Positions 17,651 to 25,855 are shown, counted from the stretch's first letter. The stretch is 64,000 bases of DNA from Hyphomicrobiales bacterium (GCA_900472625.1 UCIT01000005.1:1-64000); one strand, 5' to 3'. Notes: a model not told the origin generated them from the letters alone. Made by a program: numbers and translations.

Positions 17651-19102
17651 ATGCGCTATTTCGTTCAGATGCTGCTGGTGATCCTGGGCTTGTTGGTGCT
17701 GGAAACGCGTCCTGGTGTAGCGGCGGAAAGCATTGCCCTGACACCGCATGTGCTTGTGAAGCCGCATACCGGCGATCTCGACACGATGAAAAAGCTTCGA
17801 TTGATCCGCATTCTCGTGCCCTACAGCAAGACGATCTACTTTCTCGACAAGGGACGGCAGTTCGGAACGGCGGTCGAGTTCGGTACTGCGCTCGAAGCGG
17901 AATTGAACAAGGGCAAGAAGAAGGAGATCGAGCACATGCGCATCGCCTTCATACCGACGTCGCGCGACCGCCTGATCCCCGCCCTCAACGAGGGGCAGGG
18001 CGACATCATCATGGCCAACCTGACCATCACGCCCGGGCGGCTCGCGGAGGTCGAATTCAGCGCGCCGATCTATGGGGGCGCCAACGAGATTCTCGTCACC
18101 GGACCGTCGGCACCAGTGATGACCAGTGTCGACGATCTGTCCGGAAAGGAGATTTCCGTGCGGCGGACGAGCAGCTATTACGAGCATCTCGTTGCGCTCA
18201 ACATGCGCCTGAAAGCAGACGGAAAACCCGAGATCCAGATCAGGCCGGCCGACGAGAATCTTGAGGACGAGGACCTGCTTGAAATGGTCAATGCCGGTCT
18301 GCTGCCATGGACGATCGTCGATCAGTTCAAGGGCGAAATCTGGAGCAAGGTATTCGCCGATCTTACGCTGCATGACGACATCGCCATCTCGACGAAGGGC
18401 GAGATCGCCTGGGCGATGCGCAAGAACAGTCCGCAGCTGAAGGCGGTGCTCAACACGTTCGCCCGCGAACACGAGGTCGGCACGACGTTCGGCAACATGC
18501 TGCGCAACAAGTATTTCAAGAGCGACAAGATCCTGAGGCGCGCCTATTCGCCCGCGGATGTGGCCCGGTTCCAGACGCTCGTCGGCATCTTCCGGCAGCA
18601 TGCGGGGGAGTATTCCTTCGACTACCTCATGCTGATGGCGCAGGGCTACCAGGAATCGCAGCTCGATCAGAAGCGACGCAGTCCGCGTGGTGCCGTCGGC
18701 GTCATGCAGCTTCTCCCCGCGACTGCGGCGGGCAAGGAGGTCGGCATCAAGGACATCGCCACGAGCGAAGATCGCAACGTTGAGGCTGGGGCGAAATACC
18801 TGCGATATCTTATCGACGTCTATATCGACGATCCCGGCATGGCGCCGCGTGATCAACAGCTGATGGCGTTTGCGGCCTATAATGCCGGGCCGGGAAATCT
18901 TCGCAAGTTCCGCAAAAAGGCCACGGAACTCGGGCTGGACCCGAATGTCTGGTTCGGCAATGTCGAGAATGGCGCAGCCGCGATCGTCGGGCGGGAAACG
19001 GTTCAATATGTCGGAAACATCTTCAAATACTACGTCGCCTACAGCCTGCTGCAGGAGCAGATGGCATCGCGAGACGCCACCCATTCAGACGTGAGCAAAT
19101 GA
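17651..19102 (+). CDS. MltF-like lytic transglycosylase with solute-binding domain
   Basis: The product is 483 residues. A signal peptide (about 1-25) precedes a type-3 periplasmic solute-binding domain (about 40-290; for example RDRLIPALNEGQGDIIMANL). An SLT lytic transglycosylase domain follows (about 310-470), with the catalytic Glu near residue 335 in GYQESQLDQ and the downstream GAVGVMQLLPATA and AFAAYNAGPGN motifs. MltF-type enzymes cleave the glycan strand to form 1,6-anhydromuramic acid, and the binding domain tunes activity. It ends the DUF3300 operon. Confidence 0.9.
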   Translation: MRYFVQMLLVILGLLVLETRPGVAAESIALTPHVLVKPHTGDLDTMKKLRLIRILVPYSKTIYFLDKGRQFGTAVEFGTALEAELNKGKKKEIEHMRIAFIPTSRDRLIPALNEGQGDIIMANLTITPGRLAEVEFSAPIYGGANEILVTGPSAPVMTSVDDLSGKEISVRRTSSYYEHLVALNMRLKADGKPEIQIRPADENLEDEDLLEMVNAGLLPWTIVDQFKGEIWSKVFADLTLHDDIAISTKGEIAWAMRKNSPQLKAVLNTFAREHEVGTTFGNMLRNKYFKSDKILRRAYSPADVARFQTLVGIFRQHAGEYSFDYLMLMAQGYQESQLDQKRRSPRGAVGVMQLLPATAAGKEVGIKDIATSEDRNVEAGAKYLRYLIDVYIDDPGMAPRDQQLMAFAAYNAGPGNLRKFRKKATELGLDPNVWFGNVENGAAAIVGRETVQYVGNIFKYYVAYSLLQEQMASRDATHSDVSK

Positions 19103-19162
19103 GCCATGTCGAGGCGACTGTTCTTTCCGGCAATCGCGAGCCGTTAACGTCACGTCGTAGTG

Positions 19163-19498
19163 TCAAACAGCCTGCACCGAGCGGACGACGCCCTTGTTGT
19201 CGACGATGCAGTTGAAGCGTTTTCCGTTTGCGTTGAGCTCGACATTGAAGCTTTCCGCATCCAGTGCCCGCGATCCGACGGGAAGGATCTTGCTGCTATC
19301 CATCTTCGCTGCGCCCGCGACCGCGTTGGCGCACAGGAGCTGGAGGTCGGCAGGGGCGGTCTGCAGCGTGGTGCGCGACATCTCGGTCGGCTCAGGGGCG
19401 GACTGGCAAGCGGCCAGCATGCCGCTCGCCATCAGCATCGCGGCCATCGCACGGCAAAACGTATGACCTCCCGGCAGGACTGAAGAATTCCCATGCAT
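19163..19498 (-). CDS. small lipoprotein, 111 residues
   Basis: The ATG at 19498 is preceded by GGAGAG at a spacing of about 7. The N-terminus (AMAAMLMASGMLAACQS) is a lipoprotein signal with the lipobox LAAC. The mature part has two further Cys residues (LLCANAV and RFNCIVD) that could form a disulfide, and ends GVVRSVQAV. I recognise no named domain; the C-terminal half resembles small secreted proteins of rhizobia with a compact beta fold. It lies 20 bases downstream of the L,D-transpeptidase gene, probably in the same transcript. Confidence 0.75.
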   Translation of the reverse strand: MHGNSSVLPGGHTFCRAMAAMLMASGMLAACQSAPEPTEMSRTTLQTAPADLQLLCANAVAGAAKMDSSKILPVGSRALDAESFNVELNANGKRFNCIVDNKGVVRSVQAV

Positions 19499-19518
19499 GT
19501 TCGGCTCTCCGATCGGTT

Positions 19519-20190
19519 TCAAATGCCCTTGTAAAGGGCGGCCCCTTGCATCAGCACGATGACCTTCGCGCCAACCTTCACCTGCGAATAGAGATCGACG
19601 ACATCATCATTGTTCAGCCGGATGCAACCGGACGAGACATCCAGTCCGATGGTCCACGGCTCGACTGTCCCGTGAATCCGGTAGATCGTGTCGTTGTCGC
19701 CTTCGTAGAGATACATGGCGCGCGGGCCGAGAGGATTGTCGGGGCCACCCGGCATGCCGGCCGCCCATTTGGCGGCATTGGCGTCTCGCGCTACCATCTC
19801 GGCCGGCGGCGTCCACGTCGGCCATTCGGCCATGCGTCCGACACGGACCTTGCCCGCCCAGCCGAAGCCGTCCCGACCGACGCCGATGCCGTAGCGGATC
19901 GCCTGTCCGCCGGGCTGGACGAGATAGAGGAAATGCTGGTTGCCGTCGATGATGATCGTTCCCGGCGCCTCGGCGGTGCGGAACGTCACCACCTGCCGTT
20001 TGAACGCCTCCGGAAGCTGCTTGTTGCGCGCGTAATACTGCCGCGCCTTGGTCTTGTCGTAGTCGATCCATTTTTTGGTCTTGGGATCGTAGATCTGCGT
20101 CTGCGCAAGGGCCTGCGCGACCGCGATGGCGCAGAACGCTACGCCGAGCGTGATCGAGGTGATCCTGCGGATGTCGAGGCCTGTCGTCAT
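19519..20190 (-). CDS. L,D-transpeptidase (YkuD domain)
   Basis: The start is the ATG at 20190, which overlaps the stop of the upstream binding-protein gene (ATGA). The product is 223 residues with a signal peptide ending near QALAQ. The YkuD catalytic motif is intact: the His in YRIHGTVEPWTIG and the nucleophile Cys in DVSSGCIRLNNDDV. Such enzymes form 3-3 peptidoglycan cross-links or attach outer-membrane proteins to the wall; in Rhizobiales they are central to polar growth. Translational coupling to an osmolyte binding protein is unusual. Confidence 0.9.
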   Translation of the reverse strand: MTTGLDIRRITSITLGVAFCAIAVAQALAQTQIYDPKTKKWIDYDKTKARQYYARNKQLPEAFKRQVVTFRTAEAPGTIIIDGNQHFLYLVQPGGQAIRYGIGVGRDGFGWAGKVRVGRMAEWPTWTPPAEMVARDANAAKWAAGMPGGPDNPLGPRAMYLYEGDNDTIYRIHGTVEPWTIGLDVSSGCIRLNNDDVVDLYSQVKVGAKVIVLMQGAALYKGI

Positions 20191-21137
20191 TTCCGCGCCC
20201 ACCCATCCACACGCCCGCTATTCTTGTCCACCCATGCCTTGGCGAAGGTCACGGGATCCTGACGCTCGACCTCGAGCGCGTAGCTCATCTCGGTCACCTC
20301 GTCGGTGGTGAAGTCCACGTTCTCGAGAAACTTGGCGACGTCGGCGTGGCTGGTCATCAGCGCCGTTGCGTAGGCAATCGAGAAATGCGCCGTCGGCCAG
20401 GCGACCGGCGCGCTCGATTTGCTGATCCAATCGGGATCGGAGGCGGGAACGATCTTCCACTTGTCGTCAGCGTGCGCCGGTTCCGCAAGCCTGGTGATCT
20501 TGTGGAGATCGAAGACATAATGCGGCGCATAGCAGGCGAAGACCATGGGCTGATCGGTGGCCACAGCCGCATCGACCGCTGCCATCGCCACATCCTCCTC
20601 CGCTTCGACCAGCGAGAGGTTCGCTACATATCCGTAGCTGTTGGCTCTTACGCGCTCGATCCCCGTTGATAGCCACGTCGGTGCGCCGATCCAGAGTTCA
20701 CCCTTGCCGTCACCATCGGTGTCGAGCACGGCGGTCTTCTCCTTGTCCTTCAGATCATCGACCGACTTGAAATCCTTTGCCGCCGCCGGTGTCGCGCAAA
20801 GGCCCTGCCAGGCATTGACGGCCCGGTGAGCGAGGATGACAGCCTTTTTCTGCACCACGTACTTGTCGATAACAGCGTCGAGATTGGGGCTCCAGACCTC
20901 GGGGTGGATGTCCACCGTGCCGCTGTCGAGGCCGACGAACGCATTCAGCGCGCCCAATTCCTTGATATCAGCGTCGAGCCCGAACTCTTTCGACAGGCCG
21001 ATCTTGAGAATATTTGCCGTGGCTTTTCCCGACGGCCAGTTCGGCGCCGCAATCACCAGGTTTGCCGACCATGCCGACGAACCGTTCGCCAGCACCAGCG
21101 CGGACGACAACCACAATGCAACGTGAACTCGTTTCAT
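20187..21137 (-). CDS. glycine betaine/proline-type ABC transporter substrate-binding protein (OpuAC family)
   Basis: The product is 316 residues with a signal peptide (LWLSSALVLANGSSAWSA). The body matches the OpuAC fold: PNWPSGKATANILKIGLSKE at the start, TVDIHPEVWSPNLD, and the Trp-rich binding region (IVPASDPDWISKSSAPVAWP). It would bind quaternary ammonium compounds or a related cation. No permease or ATPase lies beside it, so it either serves a transporter elsewhere or acts as a sensor partner. Its stop codon overlaps the start of the L,D-transpeptidase gene. Confidence 0.85.
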   Translation of the reverse strand: MKRVHVALWLSSALVLANGSSAWSANLVIAAPNWPSGKATANILKIGLSKEFGLDADIKELGALNAFVGLDSGTVDIHPEVWSPNLDAVIDKYVVQKKAVILAHRAVNAWQGLCATPAAAKDFKSVDDLKDKEKTAVLDTDGDGKGELWIGAPTWLSTGIERVRANSYGYVANLSLVEAEEDVAMAAVDAAVATDQPMVFACYAPHYVFDLHKITRLAEPAHADDKWKIVPASDPDWISKSSAPVAWPTAHFSIAYATALMTSHADVAKFLENVDFTTDEVTEMSYALEVERQDPVTFAKAWVDKNSGRVDGWARK

Positions 21138-21209
21138 GGCCTCGCCTCACTGAAACCCGGGTAACCGACAGTCGCCCGTCAGCAGCCTCCTTACAATGTT
21201 GGGCGCGTT

Positions 21210-21242
21210 GCCAATAGTTGGCCTTGGGTCCAATAGATTCGG
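21210..21242. promoter_or_regulatory. candidate operator upstream of the binding-protein operon
   Basis: GCCAA-TAG-TTGGC forms an inverted repeat at 21210-21222, and CCAATAG recurs at 21230-21236 after TTGGGT. The segment 21218-21242 resembles the one at 13827-13850. It lies about 75 bases upstream of the binding-protein start and about 330 bases before the FixJ-like regulator. The rest of the 21138-21473 gap shows nothing else. Confidence 0.4.
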
Positions 21243-21473
21243 TTCGTCATCCATGGCACACTGCGCGCGTGGCCACGCCGTTGCCGCAGGCGGGAGCGAT
21301 GCCCGTCAGACGAAATGCCGCCATCCCACGGCGGCAACGTTGTGATCGTCACATTCAAAATCCGCAATATTTACACGTTGATTTACCGTTGCGTACTTGC
21401 CGGGACGCGTCCGGGTGCAATCCTGAGAGAAGGGGCGCTTTCACGCGTGGGTAATACTGAGAGACAATCTCGA

Positions 21474-21569
21474 ATGGCGATTGGAGCACGAAGCCAGCGG
21501 TGGGGCTTATTGCCGGTGCTGCTGTTGGTGGCGATCCTCGCCCTGCCGTCTGTATGGGAGGATGGCTGA
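21474..21569 (+). CDS. 31-residue membrane peptide coupled to a FixJ-like regulator
   Basis: The short frame MAIGARSQRWGLLPVLLLVA continues to an acidic end (PSVWEDG). Its stop codon TGA at 21567-21569 shares a base with the ATG of the regulator (TGATG), the usual arrangement for translational coupling. The peptide has a basic N-terminus, one hydrophobic helix of about 16 residues and a short acidic tail, like a leader or regulatory membrane peptide. A weak GAGAGA lies upstream. It may be a real small gene or a chance frame. Confidence 0.4.
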   Translation: MAIGARSQRWGLLPVLLLVAILALPSVWEDG

Positions 21570-22183
21570 TGAACAGCGAGGCAATAGCGACGGTTTACCT
21601 GATCGATGGCGATCAGGCTATCTCGAAGGCTCTCAAGCGCCTGCTTTCGACGTTCGGGCATCAGGTCAAGGCGCATGCAAGCGCGGAAGCTTTTCTTCGA
21701 GACCATGATCCCAAGGTGCCGGGATGCGCGGTGGTCGAAATCGGCCTGCCAGGCATGGATGGGCTGGCGATGCAGGAGCGTATGGTGGCCGCCAGCATCG
21801 AGCGGCCGATCATCTTCCTGACAGGTCAAGGCGACATCCCGACAAGCGTCCGGGCAATGAAGGCGGGGGCCGTCGATTTTCTCACCAAGCCGCTGAACGC
21901 ACGATGCCTGCTCGCCGCCATCTCGACTGCTCTTGAGCGCGACGCCAGAACCCGGCGCTTGGCCGACGAGCGACAGAAGGTCGAACAGCGCATGGCCTCA
22001 CTCACGGCCCGCGAGCGCGAGGTTCTCACCTGCGTTGTCGCAGGCCGCCTGAACAAGCAGATCGCCGCCGAACTCGGCACCGTCGAAAAGACCGTGAAGG
22101 TGCACCGAGGCCGGATGATGGAGAAGATGGGCGTACGGACAGTGGCGGATCTCGTGCGCCTTTCGGCTGCGGCTCCTCCCTAA
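21569..22183 (+). CDS. FixJ/NarL-type response regulator with altered receiver site
   Basis: The start is the ATG at 21569, with GGGAGGA 7 bases upstream, giving 204 residues. Residues about 8-120 form a receiver domain and about 140-200 a LuxR-type helix-turn-helix (SLTAREREVLTCVVAGRLNK, then IAAELGTVEKTVKVHRGRMM). In the receiver, the Thr (IFLTGQGD) and Lys (FLTKP) switch residues are kept. The phosphoacceptor Asp position is Glu57 (AVVEIGLPGMDG), and the acidic pair reads D13-G14 instead of D-D. It is probably not phosphorylated in the normal way and may be constitutively active. No cognate kinase is adjacent. Confidence 0.85.
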   Translation: MNSEAIATVYLIDGDQAISKALKRLLSTFGHQVKAHASAEAFLRDHDPKVPGCAVVEIGLPGMDGLAMQERMVAASIERPIIFLTGQGDIPTSVRAMKAGAVDFLTKPLNARCLLAAISTALERDARTRRLADERQKVEQRMASLTAREREVLTCVVAGRLNKQIAAELGTVEKTVKVHRGRMMEKMGVRTVADLVRLSAAAPP

Positions 22184-22411
22184 CGGGGTGCAGAGCGTCG
22201 ATCGTGGACAATGGGCCTAAGGCCAACTCTGACATCAGATTCTCATGTCGTCGTTTTTCGATCGGATCGAATTCGCGATCGGTGAAGCCTTCCCGTGCGC
22301 TCGCCCAGATGCCGCCTGTCCGCAGCATACGATCCGGACGACGTTCCAGCCCAGTGGGTCCCAACTCGGCCGTGCCCTTTACGATCAATTTTACAGGTTA
22401 ACTCTACCCGG

Positions 22412-22441
22412 ATGATTTCTGCAGCCCGTAGTAGAAATCAT
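22412..22441. promoter_or_regulatory. 9-bp inverted repeat upstream of acyltransferase
   Basis: ATGATTTCT at 22412-22420 is matched by AGAAATCAT at 22433-22441 across a 12-base spacer, ending 40 bases before the acyltransferase start. It may be an operator or an mRNA hairpin. The rest of the gap (22184-22411) holds nothing I recognise. Confidence 0.4.
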
Positions 22442-22481
22442 GTAAACCCCAGCATGTTGGCGGAGCTGTCGGGGAATATAC

Positions 22482-24509
22482 GTGCTGATAAACACCAGAA
22501 ATTCCGGAATACCTGTAAGTACTGTAATTCCCTACCGATCGGAGATCGACGGACTGCGCGCAATTGCCGTCCTGGCCGTGGTTTTCTTTCACGCCGGCGT
22601 GCCATCTTTCAGCGCGGGTTTCATCGGGGTCGACATATTCTTCGTCATCAGTGGCTTTCTCATCACCTCGATCATCCACCGTGACATCGAGAACAAGCGA
22701 TTTTCGCTTATCGATTTCTACGAGCGGCGGGCCCGACGCATCCTGCCGCCGCTGTTCCTGATGATCCTCGTCTGTTTGCCGTTCGCATGGCTTTGGCTGC
22801 TTCCGAACGCCTACAAAGATTTCTCGCAAAGCCTCGTTGCCACTGTCAGCTACGTTTCGAATATCCTTTTCTACATCGAAACAGGATATTTCGACGTGAC
22901 GTCGGCGCAGAAACCGCTGTTGCACACCTGGAGCCTGTCGGTCGAAGAGCAGTTTTACGTGGTGTTCCCGCTGGCTTTGCTCGCCACGCTGAAACTCAGC
23001 CGCCGCCTGGTGATGCCTGCAATGATCGTGTCAATGCTGGCGAGCATGGCCTGCGCTGAGTGGCTGCAATCGGTCAATCCCGATGCCGCATTCTATCTGA
23101 TATTTTCACGGGCCTGGGAATTGCTGATCGGAGCGGTCGGCGCCATCCTGGTGATGAACGGCCGCGTTCGATCTCTTCAAAAACATGCGGGCTGGCTGTC
23201 GCTGGTTGGCCTGGTGTCGATCTTCGGTTCGCTGGCATTCTTCCCCGCTGGCGCCTCCACGCCCAGCTTGTTCGTCTTGCCATGCGTGGTGGGAACCGCT
23301 CTTGTGTTGATGTTCGCGCAACAGCCGTCGATTGCCGGGCGCCTTCTGGGCTGGAGGCCTTTGGTCAATATCGGGCTCATCAGCTACAGCGTCTATATTT
23401 GGCATCAGCCGCTGCTCGCCTTTCTGAGGATCAGAATGCTGGATGAGCCGTCCATGTGGATGAGTGTCATCGTGGCGATGGTATCGTTGCCGGTCGGCTG
23501 GGTCAGCTGGCGCTTCATCGAGCAACCGTTTCGAAATCGCAACGTGACGAGCAGGCGGACGATCTTTGCATCGTCGATCGCCTTGAGCGCGCTCATTTTT
23601 GCGGTCGGCGCAGCCGGTCAACTTCGCCAGGGTTTTCCGGAACGGCTGAGCGATGAGGCCAGAACGATTGCAGGCGTCTTCAATGAGGAGGTGGCGATGT
23701 TCGAGCCATGCCTCAGCACCGAGCAACGCTATCTCTCACCGGATGACACATGCCGCCGTAACCCCGACATGCACGAAACGGTGATGCTTTATGGCGACAG
23801 CCATGCCGCTGCCATGGCGACGGAAGTTGCGAAAGTGTTTGCTGCAAAGGGCGCCGGTCTAAGACAATTCACGCATTCGGGATGCATGCCGGTTCTCGGC
23901 ATTCAAAGCTCGGTGCCCGGCGAAAGCTGCGAGCGCTTCAACATCGATGCGATGGACTATCTCGACACGCATCCTGCCATCGATACCGTGGTTCTGGCGT
24001 CGCGTTGGACGTCGCTGTTGGAAGGCACGCTTTTCGACAACCAGGAAGGTGGCAACGAGGGCGATATAGTGCGCTACATGGAGCCGGTGGCAGCTCAAAC
24101 TTCGGCCCCTTCGCCGGACGCGCGCATGCGGTCCGTCGCGAGCCTCGTGCAACGGCAGATCCGCTCGCTGCTTGAGCGCGGCAAGAAGGTGATCATCATC
24201 TATCAGATCCCGGAAGCCGGATGGGATGTGCCGGCGTATCTGGCAAAGGAGATTGTCTTCGGCGGCAAGCGAAGCGTCGATCTTTCAACCTCGGTAGAGG
24301 TCTACAAGGCTCGCAACGCCGTCTCGAACGCGATGCTCGATAGTCTCGGCAACAACGTTAACCTGATGCGGGTCAAGCCCGCCGAGCTGTTTTGCGACAC
24401 GCTTCAGCAGGGGCGCTGCCTGCTGCAGATGCAGGGCCATCCCCTCTATATCGATGATGATCACCTGAGTCAGCTTGGTGCCAGCATCGTCGCCGCCCGT
24501 CTTCGGTAG
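22482..24509 (+). CDS. OafA/YrhL-type acyltransferase with C-terminal SGNH domain
   Basis: The product is 675 residues starting at a GTG, with GGGGAA about 7 bases upstream. The N-terminal ~370 residues are an acyltransferase-3 membrane domain of about ten helices, with the family motifs RSEIDGLRAIAVLAVVFFHA (catalytic His), ISGFLITSII and FYERRARRILPP. The C-terminal ~270 residues are a periplasmic SGNH esterase-like domain, with the Ser in MLYGDSHAAAMA and a late DDDHLSQLG catalytic Asp-His region. Such fusions O-acetylate polysaccharides or lipopolysaccharide. It stands alone. Confidence 0.9.
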   Translation: MLINTRNSGIPVSTVIPYRSEIDGLRAIAVLAVVFFHAGVPSFSAGFIGVDIFFVISGFLITSIIHRDIENKRFSLIDFYERRARRILPPLFLMILVCLPFAWLWLLPNAYKDFSQSLVATVSYVSNILFYIETGYFDVTSAQKPLLHTWSLSVEEQFYVVFPLALLATLKLSRRLVMPAMIVSMLASMACAEWLQSVNPDAAFYLIFSRAWELLIGAVGAILVMNGRVRSLQKHAGWLSLVGLVSIFGSLAFFPAGASTPSLFVLPCVVGTALVLMFAQQPSIAGRLLGWRPLVNIGLISYSVYIWHQPLLAFLRIRMLDEPSMWMSVIVAMVSLPVGWVSWRFIEQPFRNRNVTSRRTIFASSIALSALIFAVGAAGQLRQGFPERLSDEARTIAGVFNEEVAMFEPCLSTEQRYLSPDDTCRRNPDMHETVMLYGDSHAAAMATEVAKVFAAKGAGLRQFTHSGCMPVLGIQSSVPGESCERFNIDAMDYLDTHPAIDTVVLASRWTSLLEGTLFDNQEGGNEGDIVRYMEPVAAQTSAPSPDARMRSVASLVQRQIRSLLERGKKVIIIYQIPEAGWDVPAYLAKEIVFGGKRSVDLSTSVEVYKARNAVSNAMLDSLGNNVNLMRVKPAELFCDTLQQGRCLLQMQGHPLYIDDDHLSQLGASIVAARLR

Positions 24510-24639
24510 GCGTATCGGCGAGACTTCATCGTGAGCATTACCCGGCAGCTGACGAATGGTCGGGTCAATGCCTGACGCCAGCCAATCGAAAGATTGTCCG
24601 GCAGAAGCGTCGCTCGCTCTTCCGGTTTGGCCAAGGTCT

Positions 24640-24804
24640 CTCCACGGGATCGCCGACACCAGCGGAAACACGGCGAGTATCACCAAGTGGATTGGACCTT
24701 GCAGCACTGTCGTCCTGCCGATCCCCCAATGTCAGGGTGCTGACGAACAAGGTCAACACCAGCAGCGTGGTGTTGGCGGCCGATATGCCGAGAATTACAG
24801 AAAA
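24640..24804 (-). pseudogene. C-terminal remnant of a ChaA-type calcium/proton antiporter
   Basis: Reading leftward from directly after the tRNA 3' end, one frame gives [25 protein letters not shown]. The homology then continues in another frame as GRTTVLQGPIHLVILAVF-PLVSAIP. Together these match the last helices of ChaA/Cax cation-proton antiporters (pattern TGRTNVL-x-GA-x-HL). The frames meet at a run of five G (plus-strand C at 24723-24727), consistent with a one-base insertion. No N-terminal part of the gene is present. The remnant begins at the base after the tRNA CCA end. The family match is from memory of ChaA. Confidence 0.6.
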
Positions 24805-24881
24805 TGGCGCACCCGACAGGATTCGAACCTGTGACCTTTGGAATCGGAATCCAACACTCTATCCAGCTGAGCTACGGGTGC
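24805..24881 (-). tRNA. tRNA-Arg (anticodon CCG)
   Basis: The 77-base cloverleaf reads from GCACCCG at 24881 down to an encoded CCA at 24805-24807. The acceptor stem pairs GCACCCG with CGGGTGC. The anticodon stem is TTGGA/TCCAA with loop TTCCGAT, giving anticodon CCG. The T-arm has the standard GGTTCGAATCC. The gene decodes CGG. Confidence 0.95.
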
Positions 24882-24961
24882 ATGCCTGAGGCGGTTTGAA
24901 TCGCCGTCCGATGAAGGGTTCTTAGCCTAGCTTGTGGCCGGCTTCAATGACCAAAATGAAA

Positions 24962-24989
24962 AGTCCGCCGTTCTTGTGAGCGGCGGACT
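24962..24989 (-). terminator. intrinsic terminator of the xylFHG operon
   Basis: A 9-bp GC-rich stem (24962-24970 with 24981-24989) with a 10-base loop is followed on the minus strand by TTTTCATTTT. It lies 37 bases after the xylG stop codon. Confidence 0.85.
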
Positions 24990-25026
24990 CCGTTGTCGTC
25001 CGAATTGCGGTTCTAGACCTCTATGG

Positions 25027-25842
25027 CTAGACCTGCATCGCCCCGGGGCCGGGGATGGCCTTGGGCGGGACCTTGCCGAGGATGATCATGCCGAGCACCT
25101 CATCCTTGGTGACGTCCTCGGTGCGGGCGTGGCCGACGACCTGGCCGTTCTTCATCACCGAGACGCGGTCAGCGAGGTCGAAGACGTCGTGGATGTCGTG
25201 ACTGATCAGGAAGATGCCGATGCCTTCCTTCTTCAGCTGCTTGATCAGCTCGCCGACTTGCGCCGTCTCCTGCGGCCCAAGCGCGGCCGTCGGCTCGTCC
25301 ATGATCAGGATGCGGGCGTTGAAGAGGATGGCGCGGGCGATCGCCACCGATTGCCGCTGGCCACCCGAGAGCGCCTTCACCGGCTCCTTGAAGCGGCGGA
25401 AGTTGGGGTTCAGGCGGCCCATCACCTCGCGGGCGGAGGCCTCCATGGCGACGTCGTCAAGCGTGCCCCACTTGGTGCGGATCTCGCGGCCGAGATAGAG
25501 GTTGGCGGCGGCGTCGACATTGTCGGCGACGGCGAGCGTCTGGTAGATCGTCTCGATGCCGTATTTCTTGGCGTCACGCGGGTTCCTGATATCCGCCGGT
25601 TCGCCCTCGATCAGGATCTCGCCGCTGTCGCGCTTGTAGGCGCCGGACAGGATCTTGATCAGCGTCGACTTGCCGGCACCGTTGTGGCCGAGCAGGGCGA
25701 CGACCTCGCCGGGGTAGAGATCGACGGAGGCGTTGTCGACGGCGTGGATGCCGCCGAAGGAAATCGAGATGTTCTTGAGCTCGACGAGCGGCGCGTTGGC
25801 TGTGCCCGCGTGCTGGCTCGGGGGAGTGCGTTGATCAGTCAT
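25027..25842 (-). CDS. xylG: xylose-type sugar ABC transporter ATP-binding protein
   Basis: The start is the ATG at 25842, with GAGGAG about 9 bases upstream, giving 271 residues. All ABC motifs are present: Walker A ([10 protein letters not shown]), Q-loop (YQTLA), signature ([14 protein letters not shown]), Walker B ([12 protein letters not shown]) and the switch His (LISHDI). It has a single nucleotide-binding domain, whereas E. coli XylG and the GguA of this window have two in tandem, so two copies must assemble per transporter. It energises uptake of a pentose, probably xylose, with the permease and binding protein encoded upstream. Confidence 0.88.
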   Translation of the reverse strand: MTDQRTPPSQHAGTANAPLVELKNISISFGGIHAVDNASVDLYPGEVVALLGHNGAGKSTLIKILSGAYKRDSGEILIEGEPADIRNPRDAKKYGIETIYQTLAVADNVDAAANLYLGREIRTKWGTLDDVAMEASAREVMGRLNPNFRRFKEPVKALSGGQRQSVAIARAILFNARILIMDEPTAALGPQETAQVGELIKQLKKEGIGIFLISHDIHDVFDLADRVSVMKNGQVVGHARTEDVTKDEVLGMIILGKVPPKAIPGPGAMQV

Positions 25843-25855
25843 ATCGGGACTCCTC

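Noticed and set aside
17603..19084. Long open frame on the minus strand opposite the MltF-like gene
   Set aside because: It is an antisense shadow of a well-supported gene with signal peptide and catalytic motifs; its translation is Arg- and His-rich without domains.
22026..22388. 120-codon minus-strand frame between the regulator and acyltransferase
   Set aside because: Most of it is antisense to the helix-turn-helix of the regulator, there is no clear ribosome-binding site, and I recognise no family.
24556..24834. 92-codon plus-strand frame running into the tRNA gene
   Set aside because: It overlaps the tRNA and the antiporter remnant, and its C-terminus is translated tRNA sequence.
24805..24881. 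tRNA-Arg as the attachment site of a present genomic island
   Set aside because: No integrase, direct repeat of the tRNA end or mobile genes lie on either side; only the scar-like remnant is reported.
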